This document shows, in pieces, positions 25,315-34,414 of a DNA stretch of 64,000 bases. The stretch is from Roseibium sediminicola (lineage in GTDB: Bacteria; Pseudomonadota; Alphaproteobacteria; Rhizobiales; Stappiaceae): NCBI RefSeq assembly GCF_023156505.1, contig NZ_JALNMJ010000014.1:1-64000 (forward strand), given 5' to 3'. The first letter of the stretch is position 1, and the number at the start of each line of letters is the position of its first letter. A program made the translations under genes and the position numbers. The notes below the pieces were generated by a model. That model had not been told where the DNA came from, made no database searches, and saw only the letters and a program-made list of their open reading frames with translations.

Positions 25315-26484
25315 ATGCCCTTAGCGAGAACCACCACTCTGCTGCTTGGCGCAGCGGCGCTTAGCCTCCTTCCCGCTCTGGCACCGGATCTGCCGGGTAC
25401 GTTCTTCCCTTCCGACACGGCTTTTGCAAAAAACGGCAATAGCAATGGGAACGGAAACGGGAACGGAAACAGCGGCGGGAACGCGGGCGGAGGCAACGGC
25501 AAGTCTGGCGGAAACGGCAACAGCGGAAATTCCAACCGAGGCGGCGGAAAAAAGGACACCGGCTTCTTCAACCGTGGCAACGGCAAGGGCCTTGGCGGGT
25601 TTCTGAATTCCGTGTTCGGCGGCAATGGCAAGGCTTCCACTCGGCAGAGTGCAAGTCGCGGCTCGAAGAACAATGGCAACGGTTATCGTCTGCCCAAAGC
25701 AGAACGGGCATCGCTTCAAGATGTCGGCGTTACACCGTCGGCAAACCCCATCGGCAAGCCAAAGAACCTCAATGCGAAAATGGGCCGGCTCAATTCGCTC
25801 GGCCGCAATTACCGCGCCCTTGTAAGATCCAAGTCGCCGCACCTGGCCGGAATTCAGGCCTATATCGCGAATACCCTGGCCTATGAAGATGGACTTTTCG
25901 CCCTGCAGCCGCTGCGGGATGACGTCGTCGCAACCCGTGAAATTTTCGCTGCGCTTCTCGGCGACATCGCCGCCTACGACGACGGTTTCTCCTACGGGGA
26001 AGCGACGGCGGCCGATCTTGAAGCCCGTCTCGACGCGCTGAACGCCATCGACGAAAGCGCACTGACGCCGGAAGACGTTGAAGCGCTTGAGGCCGAACGG
26101 TCGGCTTTGGCCACGGCGCTGGAAGATGACAGTTTCTCGGACTACAAAACCAGCGAAGTTGCCTTCAACGAAGCAGAGGCGGAACTTGGCCCACTCGCGG
26201 ACAGCGTCTCAGACGAGGCACTTGAAGAAGCACTGCGCGAAATGGCCAACGAAAATCGCATCCGCGAATATGGCGACGAGTACATCGACGACGAAATTCT
26301 CGAACGGTCTAAGGAGATTCTCGGGGTTGGTGACTATTATGGAAAGATCGACGAGATCCGCGAAGCGTCGGAGACGCTCGACGACGGTGGGGACGTACCG
26401 CTCGATGACGAAGACACCGCCGACACCGGCGAAGGCAGCGACCCCACCGACGAAGACCCTCGCCTGACGGACGCGTCCAACTGA
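25315..26484 (+). CDS. Exported Gly/Asn-rich protein with acidic C-terminus
   Basis: 389 residues. AAAGGA upstream supports the start. A long signal region (1-37, ending DTAFA) is followed by a low-complexity Gly/Asn stretch (residues 39-80: repeated NG, NGN, GGN, GKSGG). A positively charged part follows (80-130; NRGNGKGLGG and NSVFGGNGKA). The middle (about 140-330) is a helical, charged region (NPIGKPKNLNAKMGRLNSLG and EALEAERSALATALEDDS). The last 35 residues are nearly all Asp/Glu/Thr/Pro. I do not recognise a characterised family; GN-rich exported proteins are common in Hyphomicrobiales. Surface or matrix role is speculation. Confidence 0.75.
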   Translation: MPLARTTTLLLGAAALSLLPALAPDLPGTFFPSDTAFAKNGNSNGNGNGNGNSGGNAGGGNGKSGGNGNSGNSNRGGGKKDTGFFNRGNGKGLGGFLNSVFGGNGKASTRQSASRGSKNNGNGYRLPKAERASLQDVGVTPSANPIGKPKNLNAKMGRLNSLGRNYRALVRSKSPHLAGIQAYIANTLAYEDGLFALQPLRDDVVATREIFAALLGDIAAYDDGFSYGEATAADLEARLDALNAIDESALTPEDVEALEAERSALATALEDDSFSDYKTSEVAFNEAEAELGPLADSVSDEALEEALREMANENRIREYGDEYIDDEILERSKEILGVGDYYGKIDEIREASETLDDGGDVPLDDEDTADTGEGSDPTDEDPRLTDASN

Positions 26485-26503
26485 TAGATCACCTCCAGGG
26501 CGG

Positions 26504-26896
26504 TCAGTCCTTGGTTTCCACCGGACCGCCCTCTTTCACCCAGTCGGCAAAGCCGTCTTTCAGATGGGCGGCTTCAAAGCCCATGTCCTGGAGCATGGCG
26601 ACGGTCAGGGCCGAACGCCAGCCCGCGGCACAGTGGAAGATGAATTTCTTGTCCTCGGCAAAGACCTCCTTGAAATAGGGGCTTTCCGGATCGACCCAGA
26701 ATTCGATCATGCCGCGCGGACAATGCACGCTGCCCGGGATGAAACCGAGCTTCTGACGCTCACGGATGTCGCGCAGATCGACAAAGACCACGTTCGGGTC
26801 GTCGACGAGTCCGATGCCGTCCGCGGTCTCGACTTCCTCGATCCGCGCCTTGGCCTGAGCGACCATGTCGGCTGAATTCAGTTTCAGTTTTTTCAT
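26504..26896 (-). CDS. Rhodanese-like domain protein
   Basis: 130 residues, single rhodanese domain with the catalytic C89 in IFHCAAGWRSALTVAML, preceded by VVFVDLRDIRE (about 36-46). The active-site loop CAAGWRS fits sulfur-carrying single-domain rhodaneses. No signal peptide, so cytoplasmic. A strong GGGAGGT Shine-Dalgarno precedes the start. It follows holC on the same strand with a 26-bp gap, so the two are probably co-transcribed. Transfers sulfane sulfur to an unknown acceptor. Confidence 0.9.
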   Translation of the reverse strand: MKKLKLNSADMVAQAKARIEEVETADGIGLVDDPNVVFVDLRDIRERQKLGFIPGSVHCPRGMIEFWVDPESPYFKEVFAEDKKFIFHCAAGWRSALTVAMLQDMGFEAAHLKDGFADWVKEGGPVETKD

Positions 26897-26922
26897 GTCT
26901 ACCTCCCGTCAACGGATTGCCG

Positions 26923-27375
26923 TCACGCCTTGCGCTCCCAGCCGCCTGCCTCCGTCTGTTGCCAATAGGCGATCTCGAAGCCTTCCGCCTTGGCGTCCTT
27001 CCAGCGCTGGCGCGCTTCCTGAACCGCACTGTCGTCATTGCCGTCAAACATGTAGATCGCGCGTTTGTAGGATCCGAGCGGTGGCGGCGCGGCCCGGTCC
27101 ACCAGAAATCTGACATCGGCTTCGTTGGGATTGTCCTGTTCCGGCGTCAGATAGATCGGCTGGTGCTCCGCATAGCCGTCCGCCTTGGTACCGTGGGGCA
27201 GAAAACTGTCGTCGGCGAAGGTCCACAAATGCGCGTCCAGGGCATTGCAGCGTTCCTGCGAGCCGGTTTGCACCACGACCTTCCAGTCCCGTTCCAGGCA
27301 TTTCTGCAGGAGCTGCGGCAACGCCGCCTCCAGCGGTTTGTGCATCAAATGATAGAAGACAACTTCAACGCTCAT
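26923..27375 (-). CDS. holC: DNA polymerase III subunit chi
   Basis: 150 residues, normal length for HolC. Chi links the clamp loader to SSB. Features include VVFYHLMHKPLEAALPQLLQKCLE at the start (positions 4-27), DAHLWTFADDSFLPHG (about 47-62), the PIYLT segment and FMFDGNDD-like late motif (IYMFDGNDDSAVQ). Neighbours: rhodanese gene downstream and pepA further upstream, the pepA-holC order being common in proteobacteria, though here a 500-bp gap with a small gene separates them. Confidence 0.93.
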   Translation of the reverse strand: MSVEVVFYHLMHKPLEAALPQLLQKCLERDWKVVVQTGSQERCNALDAHLWTFADDSFLPHGTKADGYAEHQPIYLTPEQDNPNEADVRFLVDRAAPPPLGSYKRAIYMFDGNDDSAVQEARQRWKDAKAEGFEIAYWQQTEAGGWERKA

Positions 27376-27642
27376 TTTGATCCGCCACCACGTTTCATTT
27401 CAATTTCCCGCCCAATTTGCACCGGTTATCCAAAGGCCAGCCGGAATGTGGTGCAACCGTGCAACACCGGCGTGGCCAAATTGCCCGAACGGCAAACCGG
27501 TCATGGACACGCCATAAGACTCGTATCATTAACCCTTCGAAAATGTCGATTGACTAGGGTTCGTTCCCGGGGACGATCCAAGGATCATTTTGAGGCGGCT
27601 GGTGACCGGTATTCCCGACCCAGCCCTGAAGGGGATTTGTGT

Positions 27643-27759
27643 ATGCTTGCGCGTGTGGTTGTGTTTTTTGCATTGGTGGCGGTCGTTGCGGGCGCCACGC
27701 TGGGAATGGGGCTCCTGGTCGAACCGGCAACTGCTTGCCAGACCTACAAGACCTGCTGA
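27643..27759 (+). CDS. Predicted 38-residue membrane/exported peptide
   Basis: MLARVVVFFALVAVVAGATL starts a 38-residue protein. It has a hydrophobic segment (about 4-30) and ends with two cysteines in TACQTYKTC. It has AAGGGG upstream of the ATG and, 23 bp past its stop, a clean terminator. It lies opposite in direction to both flanking genes, so it forms its own unit. The combination of Shine-Dalgarno, hydrophobic segment and dedicated terminator argues for a real gene. Family unknown; it could be a small membrane protein or a short signal-peptide-bearing entericidin-like peptide. Confidence 0.6.
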   Translation: MLARVVVFFALVAVVAGATLGMGLLVEPATACQTYKTC

Positions 27760-27782
27760 TCACGGCAAATGGAATTCACGGA

Positions 27783-27808
27783 AAACCCGCCTAAACGGCG
27801 GGTTTTTT
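27783..27808 (+). terminator. Rho-independent terminator after the 38-residue gene
   Basis: AAACCCGCC (27783-27791) and GGCGGGTTT (27797-27805) form the stem with a 5-nt loop, and the T-run continues to 27808. Confidence 0.85.
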
Positions 27809-27837
27809 GTTGCCTGATCGCAGAACGGCGAGCGCAC

Positions 27838-27861
27838 GCCGCCCTCTCTTCAAAGGGCGGC
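27838..27861 (-). terminator. Hairpin downstream of pepA
   Basis: GCCGCCCT (27838-27845) and AGGGCGGC (27854-27861) form a perfect 8-bp stem 16 bp beyond the pepA stop. No T-tract follows on the minus strand, so it may stabilise the RNA end rather than terminate. Confidence 0.45.
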
Positions 27862-27877
27862 GTGGTGACGAGAGGCC

Positions 27878-29365
27878 TTATCCCTCGTAGTGATCGGCCA
27901 CCAGCTGATTAAGCAGCCGGACACCGTAGCCGGACGCCCAGCTCTGGCAGATGTCGTCCTTGGGAGCGCCGAAGGCGGTGCCGGCAATGTCCAGATGAGC
28001 CCAGGGCACATCGTTTGCGAACCGCTGCAGGAACTGCGCCGCGGTGATCGAGCCCGCCCAGCGGCCACCGGTGTTCTTCACGTCGGCATTGGGCGTATCG
28101 ATGATCTTGTCATAGTCCTTGGAGAGCGGCAGACGCCACAGCGGTTCGCCGCTGGCCTTGGCCGAGGCCAGCAGCTTGCCGGCAAGATCGTCATTGTTCG
28201 AGAAAAGACCCGCATTCAGATTGCCGAGGGCCACCAGCACCGCGCCGGTCAGGGTCGCCAGATCGATCATGATGGCGGGCTTGTATTTCTGCTGGGTGTA
28301 CCAGAGCGCATCGGCCAGAACGAGACGGCCTTCCGCGTCGGTGTTGAGGATCTCGATGGTGGTGCCCGACATCGCCGTGACGATGTCGCCCGGGCGCTGC
28401 GCGTTGCCGTCCGGCATGTTTTCGACCAGCCCGATGACGCCGACCACATTGGCCTTGGCCTTGCGGCCGGCAATGGCGTGCATGGCGCCGACGACAGCGG
28501 CTGCGCCGCCCATATCGCCCTTCATTTCCTCCATGCCCGCGGCCGGCTTGATGGAAATGCCGCCGGTGTCGAACACAACACCCTTGCCCACCAGGGCGAC
28601 CGGCGCGACACCCTTCTTGCCGCCGTTCCAGCGCATGATCGCAAGCTGCGGCGGACGCACGGAACCTTGCGCGACCCCGAGAAGCGCCGCCATCTTCAGC
28701 TTCTTCATTTCCTTTTCGCCGAGGATCTCGACCTCGACGCCGAGCGCTTCCAGATCCTTGGCCTTTTTGGCGAATTCGACGGGACCGAGCACGTTGGCCG
28801 GCTCATTGACAAGATCCCGCGCTAGGATGACCCCGTCGGCAATCGCTTCGGCGACGCTCCAGGCTTTCTTTGCCGCCTTCGCGTCGTCCACGGCCAGACT
28901 GAGCTTCAGGTCCTTGGGCTTGTCGCCGTCCTTCTTGGTCTTGTAGGCATCGAACGCATAGGCGCGCAGCTTGGCGCCCATAACGAATTCGGCTGCGGCT
29001 TCAGCCGTTACGCCGGCAACATCCAGGACCACCGTTGCGGTCTCCACACTGGCTTTTTGCAGCTCCGCCAGAACCGCGCCGCCAAAGGCCCGCCAATCGT
29101 CGTTGGTCAGCTCTTCCAGCTTGCCGATGCCGAACACGATAAGACGGTCCAGGCCGAGCCCCGCAGGCGCGACCAGATCGAGACATGTCTTTTTCTTGCC
29201 GGAAAATCCGGCGATATCGGCGCCTCGTTTCAAACCACCCTCGAGACCGGTCACAGCCTCTTCCGCAATCGGGCCGAGGGCAAGCCCCTCCCCGGCCAGG
29301 ATCACCGAGATGCCGGCCTTGGGGGCCGCGGCTTTGGAAAAGGAAATTTTTGCAAGTTTCGTCAT
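27878..29365 (-). CDS. pepA: Leucyl (cytosol) aminopeptidase, M17 family
   Basis: Two-metal aminopeptidase that trims N-terminal residues of peptides; PepA also binds DNA in some bacteria. 495 residues. The M17 catalytic domain (about 175-490) shows [28 protein letters not shown] and [14 protein letters not shown], which together supply the two-metal ligands and the active-site lysine and arginine. The N-terminal macro-like domain covers about 1-160. Cytoplasmic. Divergent from lptF. Confidence 0.97.
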   Translation of the reverse strand: MTKLAKISFSKAAAPKAGISVILAGEGLALGPIAEEAVTGLEGGLKRGADIAGFSGKKKTCLDLVAPAGLGLDRLIVFGIGKLEELTNDDWRAFGGAVLAELQKASVETATVVLDVAGVTAEAAAEFVMGAKLRAYAFDAYKTKKDGDKPKDLKLSLAVDDAKAAKKAWSVAEAIADGVILARDLVNEPANVLGPVEFAKKAKDLEALGVEVEILGEKEMKKLKMAALLGVAQGSVRPPQLAIMRWNGGKKGVAPVALVGKGVVFDTGGISIKPAAGMEEMKGDMGGAAAVVGAMHAIAGRKAKANVVGVIGLVENMPDGNAQRPGDIVTAMSGTTIEILNTDAEGRLVLADALWYTQQKYKPAIMIDLATLTGAVLVALGNLNAGLFSNNDDLAGKLLASAKASGEPLWRLPLSKDYDKIIDTPNADVKNTGGRWAGSITAAQFLQRFANDVPWAHLDIAGTAFGAPKDDICQSWASGYGVRLLNQLVADHYEG

Positions 29366-29610
29366 TCGTCGGTCTCGTTGTTTTGAGGTGTCTGGGGCAC
29401 GGCCCGGAAGAACGGTAGAGCGTTATCGCGCCATATCCCATGGATTGCGGATTCTCCGCCAAATCATGGGGTTTCAACAGCTTTTCGGCAAGAGCGGCAA
29501 AAATTAATGTATATTTACCATTCTTATTCATGGGCCATTCACCACATTCCGTGTTATTCGGTGCCAGGCCGTTTATCGTCATTTTTGCAAGGACCTGTCC
29601 CGGCGCGCTC

Positions 29611-30798
29611 ATGAAAACGCTCGAACGTTACATCATCCGGCGAACGGTCTATGCATTCACCCTTACGATTGCCGCGATGACAGGCGTGGTCTGGGCAACC
29701 CAGGCCCTTCGCCAGCTCGATCTGGTGACCTCGAAGGGCCAGACCATCGTGCAGTTCATCGGCATCACCATGCTTGCCCTGCCATTCCTGGTGGTGATCG
29801 TCGCGCCCTTCGCGTTGATGATCGCTCTGATCCTGGTGCTGAACGCCTTGTCCGGTGACAGCGAACTGATCGTGATCGATGCCAGCGGCGGCTCCAGGTT
29901 TCTGGTCCTGAAACCCGTCATGCTGTTCTCCGTCGTGGTCATGCTGCTGACCGCAAGCATGTCGCTCTATTTTGCGCCGATGGGTCTTGCCCAACTGCGC
30001 ACGGAGATCACGCGCGTCCGTGCCGACCTCGTCGCCAACATCGTCAAACCCGGCCGGTTCATCACAGTGGAAAACGGCCTGACCTTCCATATCCGCAACC
30101 GTACCGGCAAGGGTACGCTCGACGGGCTGCTGCTGCATGACACGCGCGACGAGGAAACCGCCTTCACCTATCAGGCCGAAACCGGTCAAATCGTCGAGGC
30201 CGCCGACCGCACGCTCCTGGTGATGCAGAACGGCACCATCCAGCGGCGGCCGAAACAGGAAGGCGACATTTCGATCGTGCGTTTCCAGTCATACGCCTTC
30301 GATCTGTCGAACCTTATTCCGGAAGCCGGCGAACCGGTCTTCAAGGCCAGCGAACGAACGACCGCCAATCTGCTGGCACCGGGCCGGAGCGATGCCTATG
30401 CCCTGAAAAATCCGGACAAGCTGGACCAGGAGCTGCATGAGCGCTTCAGCCAGCCGCTCTATTGTCTTTCCTTCGGCCTGATCGTGTTTGCCTTTCTGGG
30501 CAAGGCCCGGACCACGCGCCAAGGCCGTGGCCTTGCGGTTCTGGGGGCGATTTGCGCCTGTGTCCTGTTGCGGACGACCGGCTTTGGTGTAACAGCGGTT
30601 TCCGGCGGTGCCGATGCCCTGATGAGCCTGCTCTATGTTGTTCCGGTCACCGGCGCCGCGCTGGCGCTCCTGTCGATCTTCCGGGAGCAGCGCGGCGCGG
30701 AACCGAAATGGCTCACCGATCTGCATCTTGCGGTTCAGGACCGTATCGACGCCTTGAGCGACAGGCTGAACGGCCGCAAGCCGGGAGGCGCCGCATGA
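29611..30798 (+). CDS. lptF: LPS export ABC transporter permease LptF
   Basis: Inner-membrane subunit of LptB2FG, which extracts lipopolysaccharide from the inner membrane. 395 residues from the ATG at 29611 (MKTLERYIIRRTVYAFTLTI). About three N-terminal spans, a periplasmic beta-jellyroll (about 130-270), and three C-terminal spans. Its stop overlaps the lptG start by 4 bp (ATGA). The ATPase gene lptB is not in this window, as usual. Confidence 0.93.
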   Translation: MKTLERYIIRRTVYAFTLTIAAMTGVVWATQALRQLDLVTSKGQTIVQFIGITMLALPFLVVIVAPFALMIALILVLNALSGDSELIVIDASGGSRFLVLKPVMLFSVVVMLLTASMSLYFAPMGLAQLRTEITRVRADLVANIVKPGRFITVENGLTFHIRNRTGKGTLDGLLLHDTRDEETAFTYQAETGQIVEAADRTLLVMQNGTIQRRPKQEGDISIVRFQSYAFDLSNLIPEAGEPVFKASERTTANLLAPGRSDAYALKNPDKLDQELHERFSQPLYCLSFGLIVFAFLGKARTTRQGRGLAVLGAICACVLLRTTGFGVTAVSGGADALMSLLYVVPVTGAALALLSIFREQRGAEPKWLTDLHLAVQDRIDALSDRLNGRKPGGAA

Positions 30799-31889
30799 TC
30801 CTCGGCCGCACCCTCGCCGTCTATTTTTCGGGCCGTTTTCTGAAGGCGATTCTCGGACTGTTCCTGTTTGCCGCGGTGCTGATTTTCCTGTTCGATGTCC
30901 TGGAACTGGTCCGTCGAGGCGGCGATCGCGAAGGCTTTTCCGTTCTCCGTGTCTCGCTGATTTCGCTTTTGCGGGTGCCCCTCCTCCTGGAGCAGGTGAT
31001 CCCGTTTACCGTTCTCTTCGGCGCCATTGCCGCCTTTGTCACGCTGAGCCGTGCGTTGGAGCTTGTGGTCGCGCGCGCCTCGGGCATTTCCGTCTGGCAG
31101 TTCTCCTTGCCCGCGATTGTCGTCGGGATCGTGCTCGGCGTGCTGTCGATCACGCTCTACAATCCGGCGGCCGTCTGGTTTCAGCAAAAATCCGATGAAG
31201 CGGCGAGCGGCCTGTTCGGCACCGAGCAAAGTTTCCTGATGCAGGCCTCGAACGATGTCTGGGTGCGCCAGGACGGTCTTGACGGGGAGTCCGTGCTGCT
31301 CGCCAAGCAACTGCTCGACGGTGGCACGAAACTGCGCGGCGTCACCATCTTCACCTTCGGCAAGGACGGTACGTTCCGCGAACGCATCGAAGCCGGCGAA
31401 GCACGTCTCGGCGACGAGATCTGGTATCTTGACAACGCGATCGTCTACACGACCGAGCAGGACCCGCAGACCTATGGGCGCTACGAGGTCAGCACTTTTC
31501 TGACGGCGACAGAAGTGCGCGAGAGCATCGGCTCGCCCGAATCAATCTCGTTCTGGAATTTGCCGCGCTTCATCGAATTGGCGAGAAACGCAGGGTTACC
31601 TGCCTATCGGTACAATTTGCAGTATCAGACCTTGCTCGCCAGACCGCTTCTTTTGGTCGCGATGATTTTGATCGCGGCGGCGGTTTCCCTTAAAGTTTCG
31701 CGGTTTGGCGGGTTGGGAAGTATGATTCTGGGTGGAATCCTGTCCGGGTTCGTGCTTTACGTTCTAACCGAGCTTGCCAAGGACTTCGGAGGTGCGGGTA
31801 TTGTCCCTCCCTTGGTGGCGGCCTGGGCGCCTGGAATATTTGGAGTACTTATGGGTTTGACAATTCTCTTGCATCAGGAAGATGGCTAA
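30795..31889 (+). CDS. lptG: LPS export ABC transporter permease LptG
   Basis: Partner of LptF, 364 residues starting MILGRTLAVYFSGRFLKAIL. Same layout: three N-terminal spans, a periplasmic domain (about 135-265), then three spans (GGLGSMILGGILSGFVLYVL). The start overlaps lptF by 4 bp, and its last 8 bp overlap the lptD start. This gives a translationally coupled lptF-lptG-lptD block that would keep inner- and outer-membrane parts of the LPS bridge in step. Confidence 0.94.
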   Translation: MILGRTLAVYFSGRFLKAILGLFLFAAVLIFLFDVLELVRRGGDREGFSVLRVSLISLLRVPLLLEQVIPFTVLFGAIAAFVTLSRALELVVARASGISVWQFSLPAIVVGIVLGVLSITLYNPAAVWFQQKSDEAASGLFGTEQSFLMQASNDVWVRQDGLDGESVLLAKQLLDGGTKLRGVTIFTFGKDGTFRERIEAGEARLGDEIWYLDNAIVYTTEQDPQTYGRYEVSTFLTATEVRESIGSPESISFWNLPRFIELARNAGLPAYRYNLQYQTLLARPLLLVAMILIAAAVSLKVSRFGGLGSMILGGILSGFVLYVLTELAKDFGGAGIVPPLVAAWAPGIFGVLMGLTILLHQEDG

Positions 31890-34269
31890 GGCGATGTCTT
31901 TTCCAACTTTCCTGACCACAGAGACTTGGGCCAAAAAAGGCAGATTGCTGGCCGCGGTGAGCTTGTGCGCCGTCGCGGCAACCCTTTGCCTTGCCAATTC
32001 GGCACCGGCCAGCGCCCAGGATGTGGCTGCCGGCCTGGCCGATCAGCTTGACCCGAATGCCGAGCTGCTGCTGGAATCCAGCGAAATCACCTATGACTTC
32101 GACCGGGACCTGATCGTCGCGACCGGCAATGTGCAGGTCTATTACGACGGCAACACCGTTCAGGCACATCAGATCATTTTCGACCGCAAGAGCCAGCAGC
32201 TCAAAGCGACCGGCAACGTGATTTTCATCGAAAAGAACGGCAATGTCGTGCGCACCGAGGAGATGGTGCTGTCGGAAGACTTCTCCGAAGGCTTTGCCCG
32301 CGCGCTTCAGATCGACACGACCAAGCGGACCCGCTTCATCGCCGAACAGGCGCGCCGCGAGGGCGACAACATCACCTCGATCGAGAACGGCGTCTATACG
32401 GTCTACACCAAACCGACCAATCCGCCGAACAAACCTCCCTTGTGGCGGGTGCGGGCCGAGAAGATCATCCACAATCAGCAGGAAAAGATCATCCGGTTCG
32501 AAAACGCGGCTTTCGAGGTCTACGGTCAGCCGATCGCGTTCCTGCCCTATCTGTCCATGCCGGACCCCACAGTCACCCGGAAGTCCGGGTTCCTGATGCC
32601 GAGCGGCATTGTCAACGACAAGCTCGGCTATGGTGTAACGGTTCCCTATTACTGGGCACTGAGTCCCTATTATGACGTTACCGCCATCCTGACCCCGCTG
32701 ACCAAGCAGGGCCTGTTCGGGGATGTGGAATACCGCCATCGCTTCGCTGCCGGTCAGGTGAGCGTGGCCGCCGCCGGCCTGTTTCAGGCGCAGCCGAGCC
32801 AGTTCAATACGCCCAGAGCCGACGACCGCTGGCGTGGCGCGATCAATTCCAAAGGCACGTTCAGCGTTGCGCGGGACTGGACGCTTGGCTGGGACTTGAC
32901 CTACAAGAGCGACCGGCAGTTCTTCAAGGACTACTCGTTCACCAGTTTCAGCGACAATGGCGAGACTTCGGAAATCTATTTCGAGGGGCATACGGACCGC
33001 AACGCCCTCTCGGTGCGTGCCTATGCCTTTCAGATCTCGCAGGAAGACTATACGGACAGCGCCTTCAACGCCAACGGCTTCTCGCCCGTGGGCAGTTCGC
33101 TTCAGGACAAGCAGCCGCTCGTGCTGCCGGTCGTCGATTACGACTATGTCTTCGCCGACCCGGTCCTTGCAGGCGAACTTGCCCTGACCGCGAATTTCAC
33201 CTCGCTGACGCGCGATGAAACCGATGCGTTCTCTATCGACGGGGGCACGACGCCGAAATTCCGCGGCGTCGACGGTACGTTCTCGCGCGTTTCGCTCAAG
33301 GGCAACTGGCGCAAGACCTTCATCGATCCTCTTGGCCAGTCGTTCACGCCGTTTGCCTATATGCGCGGCGACCTGTTCTTCCTGGCCTCACCCGATTCAG
33401 ACGTGACGGCGCTGACTGGCGAGAGCTTTGTCGGCCGGGCAATGCCGGCAGTCGGCCTTGAATACCGCTATCCGTTCATCGCCTCGTTCGACGGGGGCAA
33501 CCAGATCCTCGAGCCGGTCGCCCAAATTGTCGCCAGACCGAATGAACAGCGGATCGGCGAATTGCCCAATGACGATGCCCAAAGCATCGTTTTCGACACG
33601 ACCACGCTGTTCGACGCCGACAAGTTTTCCGGCTTCGACCGGGCCGAAGGCGGCACCCGCCTCAATGTCGGCCTGAACTACAAACTGCAGCTCGACAGCG
33701 GTTATTACGTCAGCGGTCTGTTTGGCCGCTCCTATCACTTGGCCGGCGACAACTCCTACGCGACACCGGACATTCTCGGCGCCACCCAGGATTCCGGCCT
33801 CGAAACCGACTTGTCCGACTATGTCGGCAGCCTCTATCTGGACACGCAATACGGCGTGAAGCTCGGCACCCAGGCCCGTCTGGACAAGGAAGACTTTACC
33901 TTCAACCGCGTCCAGGCCCAGGCCAGCGCCATCTACGGCCCGGTGGTGTCCTCCCTCGCCTATGCCTTCCTGAACGCGCAGCCGGATGTCGGTATCGATT
34001 CTCCGCGCGAGGAACTGCTCGGCTCGGCAAGCCTGAGGATCGAGGAGAACTGGCGCGTGTTCGGTTCGGTCCGCTATGACCTGGAAAACAGCGACTTCGT
34101 GCAGGACGGATTCGGCGTCGGCTACGACGACGAAGGTTTCTCCCTGTCCATCACCTATGCGGAAGACCGCAGCCGGAACGATGGCGACGAGGTTGACCGG
34201 ACGCTGTATTTCCGTATCGGCCTCAGGACCATCGGCAATACCCAGGTCTCGAGTGGCGCCCTGAACTAG
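31882..34269 (+). CDS. lptD: LPS-assembly outer-membrane protein LptD
   Basis: Outer-membrane barrel that inserts lipopolysaccharide into the outer leaflet with LptE. 795 residues. Signal region about 1-48 (SLCAVAATLCLANSAPASAQ). The N-terminal OstA/LptA-like jellyroll covers about 65-165 (LESSEITYDFDRDLIVATGNVQV in pieces, key GNV turns), followed by the long barrel domain ending FRIGLRT. The start at 31882 overlaps lptG; an ATG at 31894 is possible. In alphaproteobacteria this gene sits between lptG and surA, as here. Confidence 0.95.
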   Translation: MAKAMSFPTFLTTETWAKKGRLLAAVSLCAVAATLCLANSAPASAQDVAAGLADQLDPNAELLLESSEITYDFDRDLIVATGNVQVYYDGNTVQAHQIIFDRKSQQLKATGNVIFIEKNGNVVRTEEMVLSEDFSEGFARALQIDTTKRTRFIAEQARREGDNITSIENGVYTVYTKPTNPPNKPPLWRVRAEKIIHNQQEKIIRFENAAFEVYGQPIAFLPYLSMPDPTVTRKSGFLMPSGIVNDKLGYGVTVPYYWALSPYYDVTAILTPLTKQGLFGDVEYRHRFAAGQVSVAAAGLFQAQPSQFNTPRADDRWRGAINSKGTFSVARDWTLGWDLTYKSDRQFFKDYSFTSFSDNGETSEIYFEGHTDRNALSVRAYAFQISQEDYTDSAFNANGFSPVGSSLQDKQPLVLPVVDYDYVFADPVLAGELALTANFTSLTRDETDAFSIDGGTTPKFRGVDGTFSRVSLKGNWRKTFIDPLGQSFTPFAYMRGDLFFLASPDSDVTALTGESFVGRAMPAVGLEYRYPFIASFDGGNQILEPVAQIVARPNEQRIGELPNDDAQSIVFDTTTLFDADKFSGFDRAEGGTRLNVGLNYKLQLDSGYYVSGLFGRSYHLAGDNSYATPDILGATQDSGLETDLSDYVGSLYLDTQYGVKLGTQARLDKEDFTFNRVQAQASAIYGPVVSSLAYAFLNAQPDVGIDSPREELLGSASLRIEENWRVFGSVRYDLENSDFVQDGFGVGYDDEGFSLSITYAEDRSRNDGDEVDRTLYFRIGLRTIGNTQVSSGALN

Positions 34270-34289
34270 GTTGCATCAGCAAATCAGGT

Positions 34290-34319
34290 CATGATGCCGC
34301 CACGAATTAAGGCATCATG
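34290..34319. repeat. Perfect 9-bp inverted repeat between lptD and surA
   Basis: CATGATGCC (34290-34298) and GGCATCATG (34311-34319). A related GGCATGATG follows at about 34341. No T-run; it could be a processing hairpin or protein site. Confidence 0.5.
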
Positions 34320-34414
34320 CATGCAATCTTTGAAATTCGAGGCATGATGTGCGAAAAACCATGCCTTCAACACGAACTTCTGTTTGGCTCCTCGCCAGCA
34401 CGGATGGATATGCA

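Noticed and set aside
25287..25679. Pro/Phe-rich minus-strand frame
   Set aside because: Antisense of the Gly/Asn-rich protein's low-complexity part, which explains its composition.
26917..27642. Upstream part of a 280-residue plus-strand frame ending in the 38-residue gene
   Set aside because: Mostly antisense of holC; only the final 38 residues have a Shine-Dalgarno and a hydrophobic segment.
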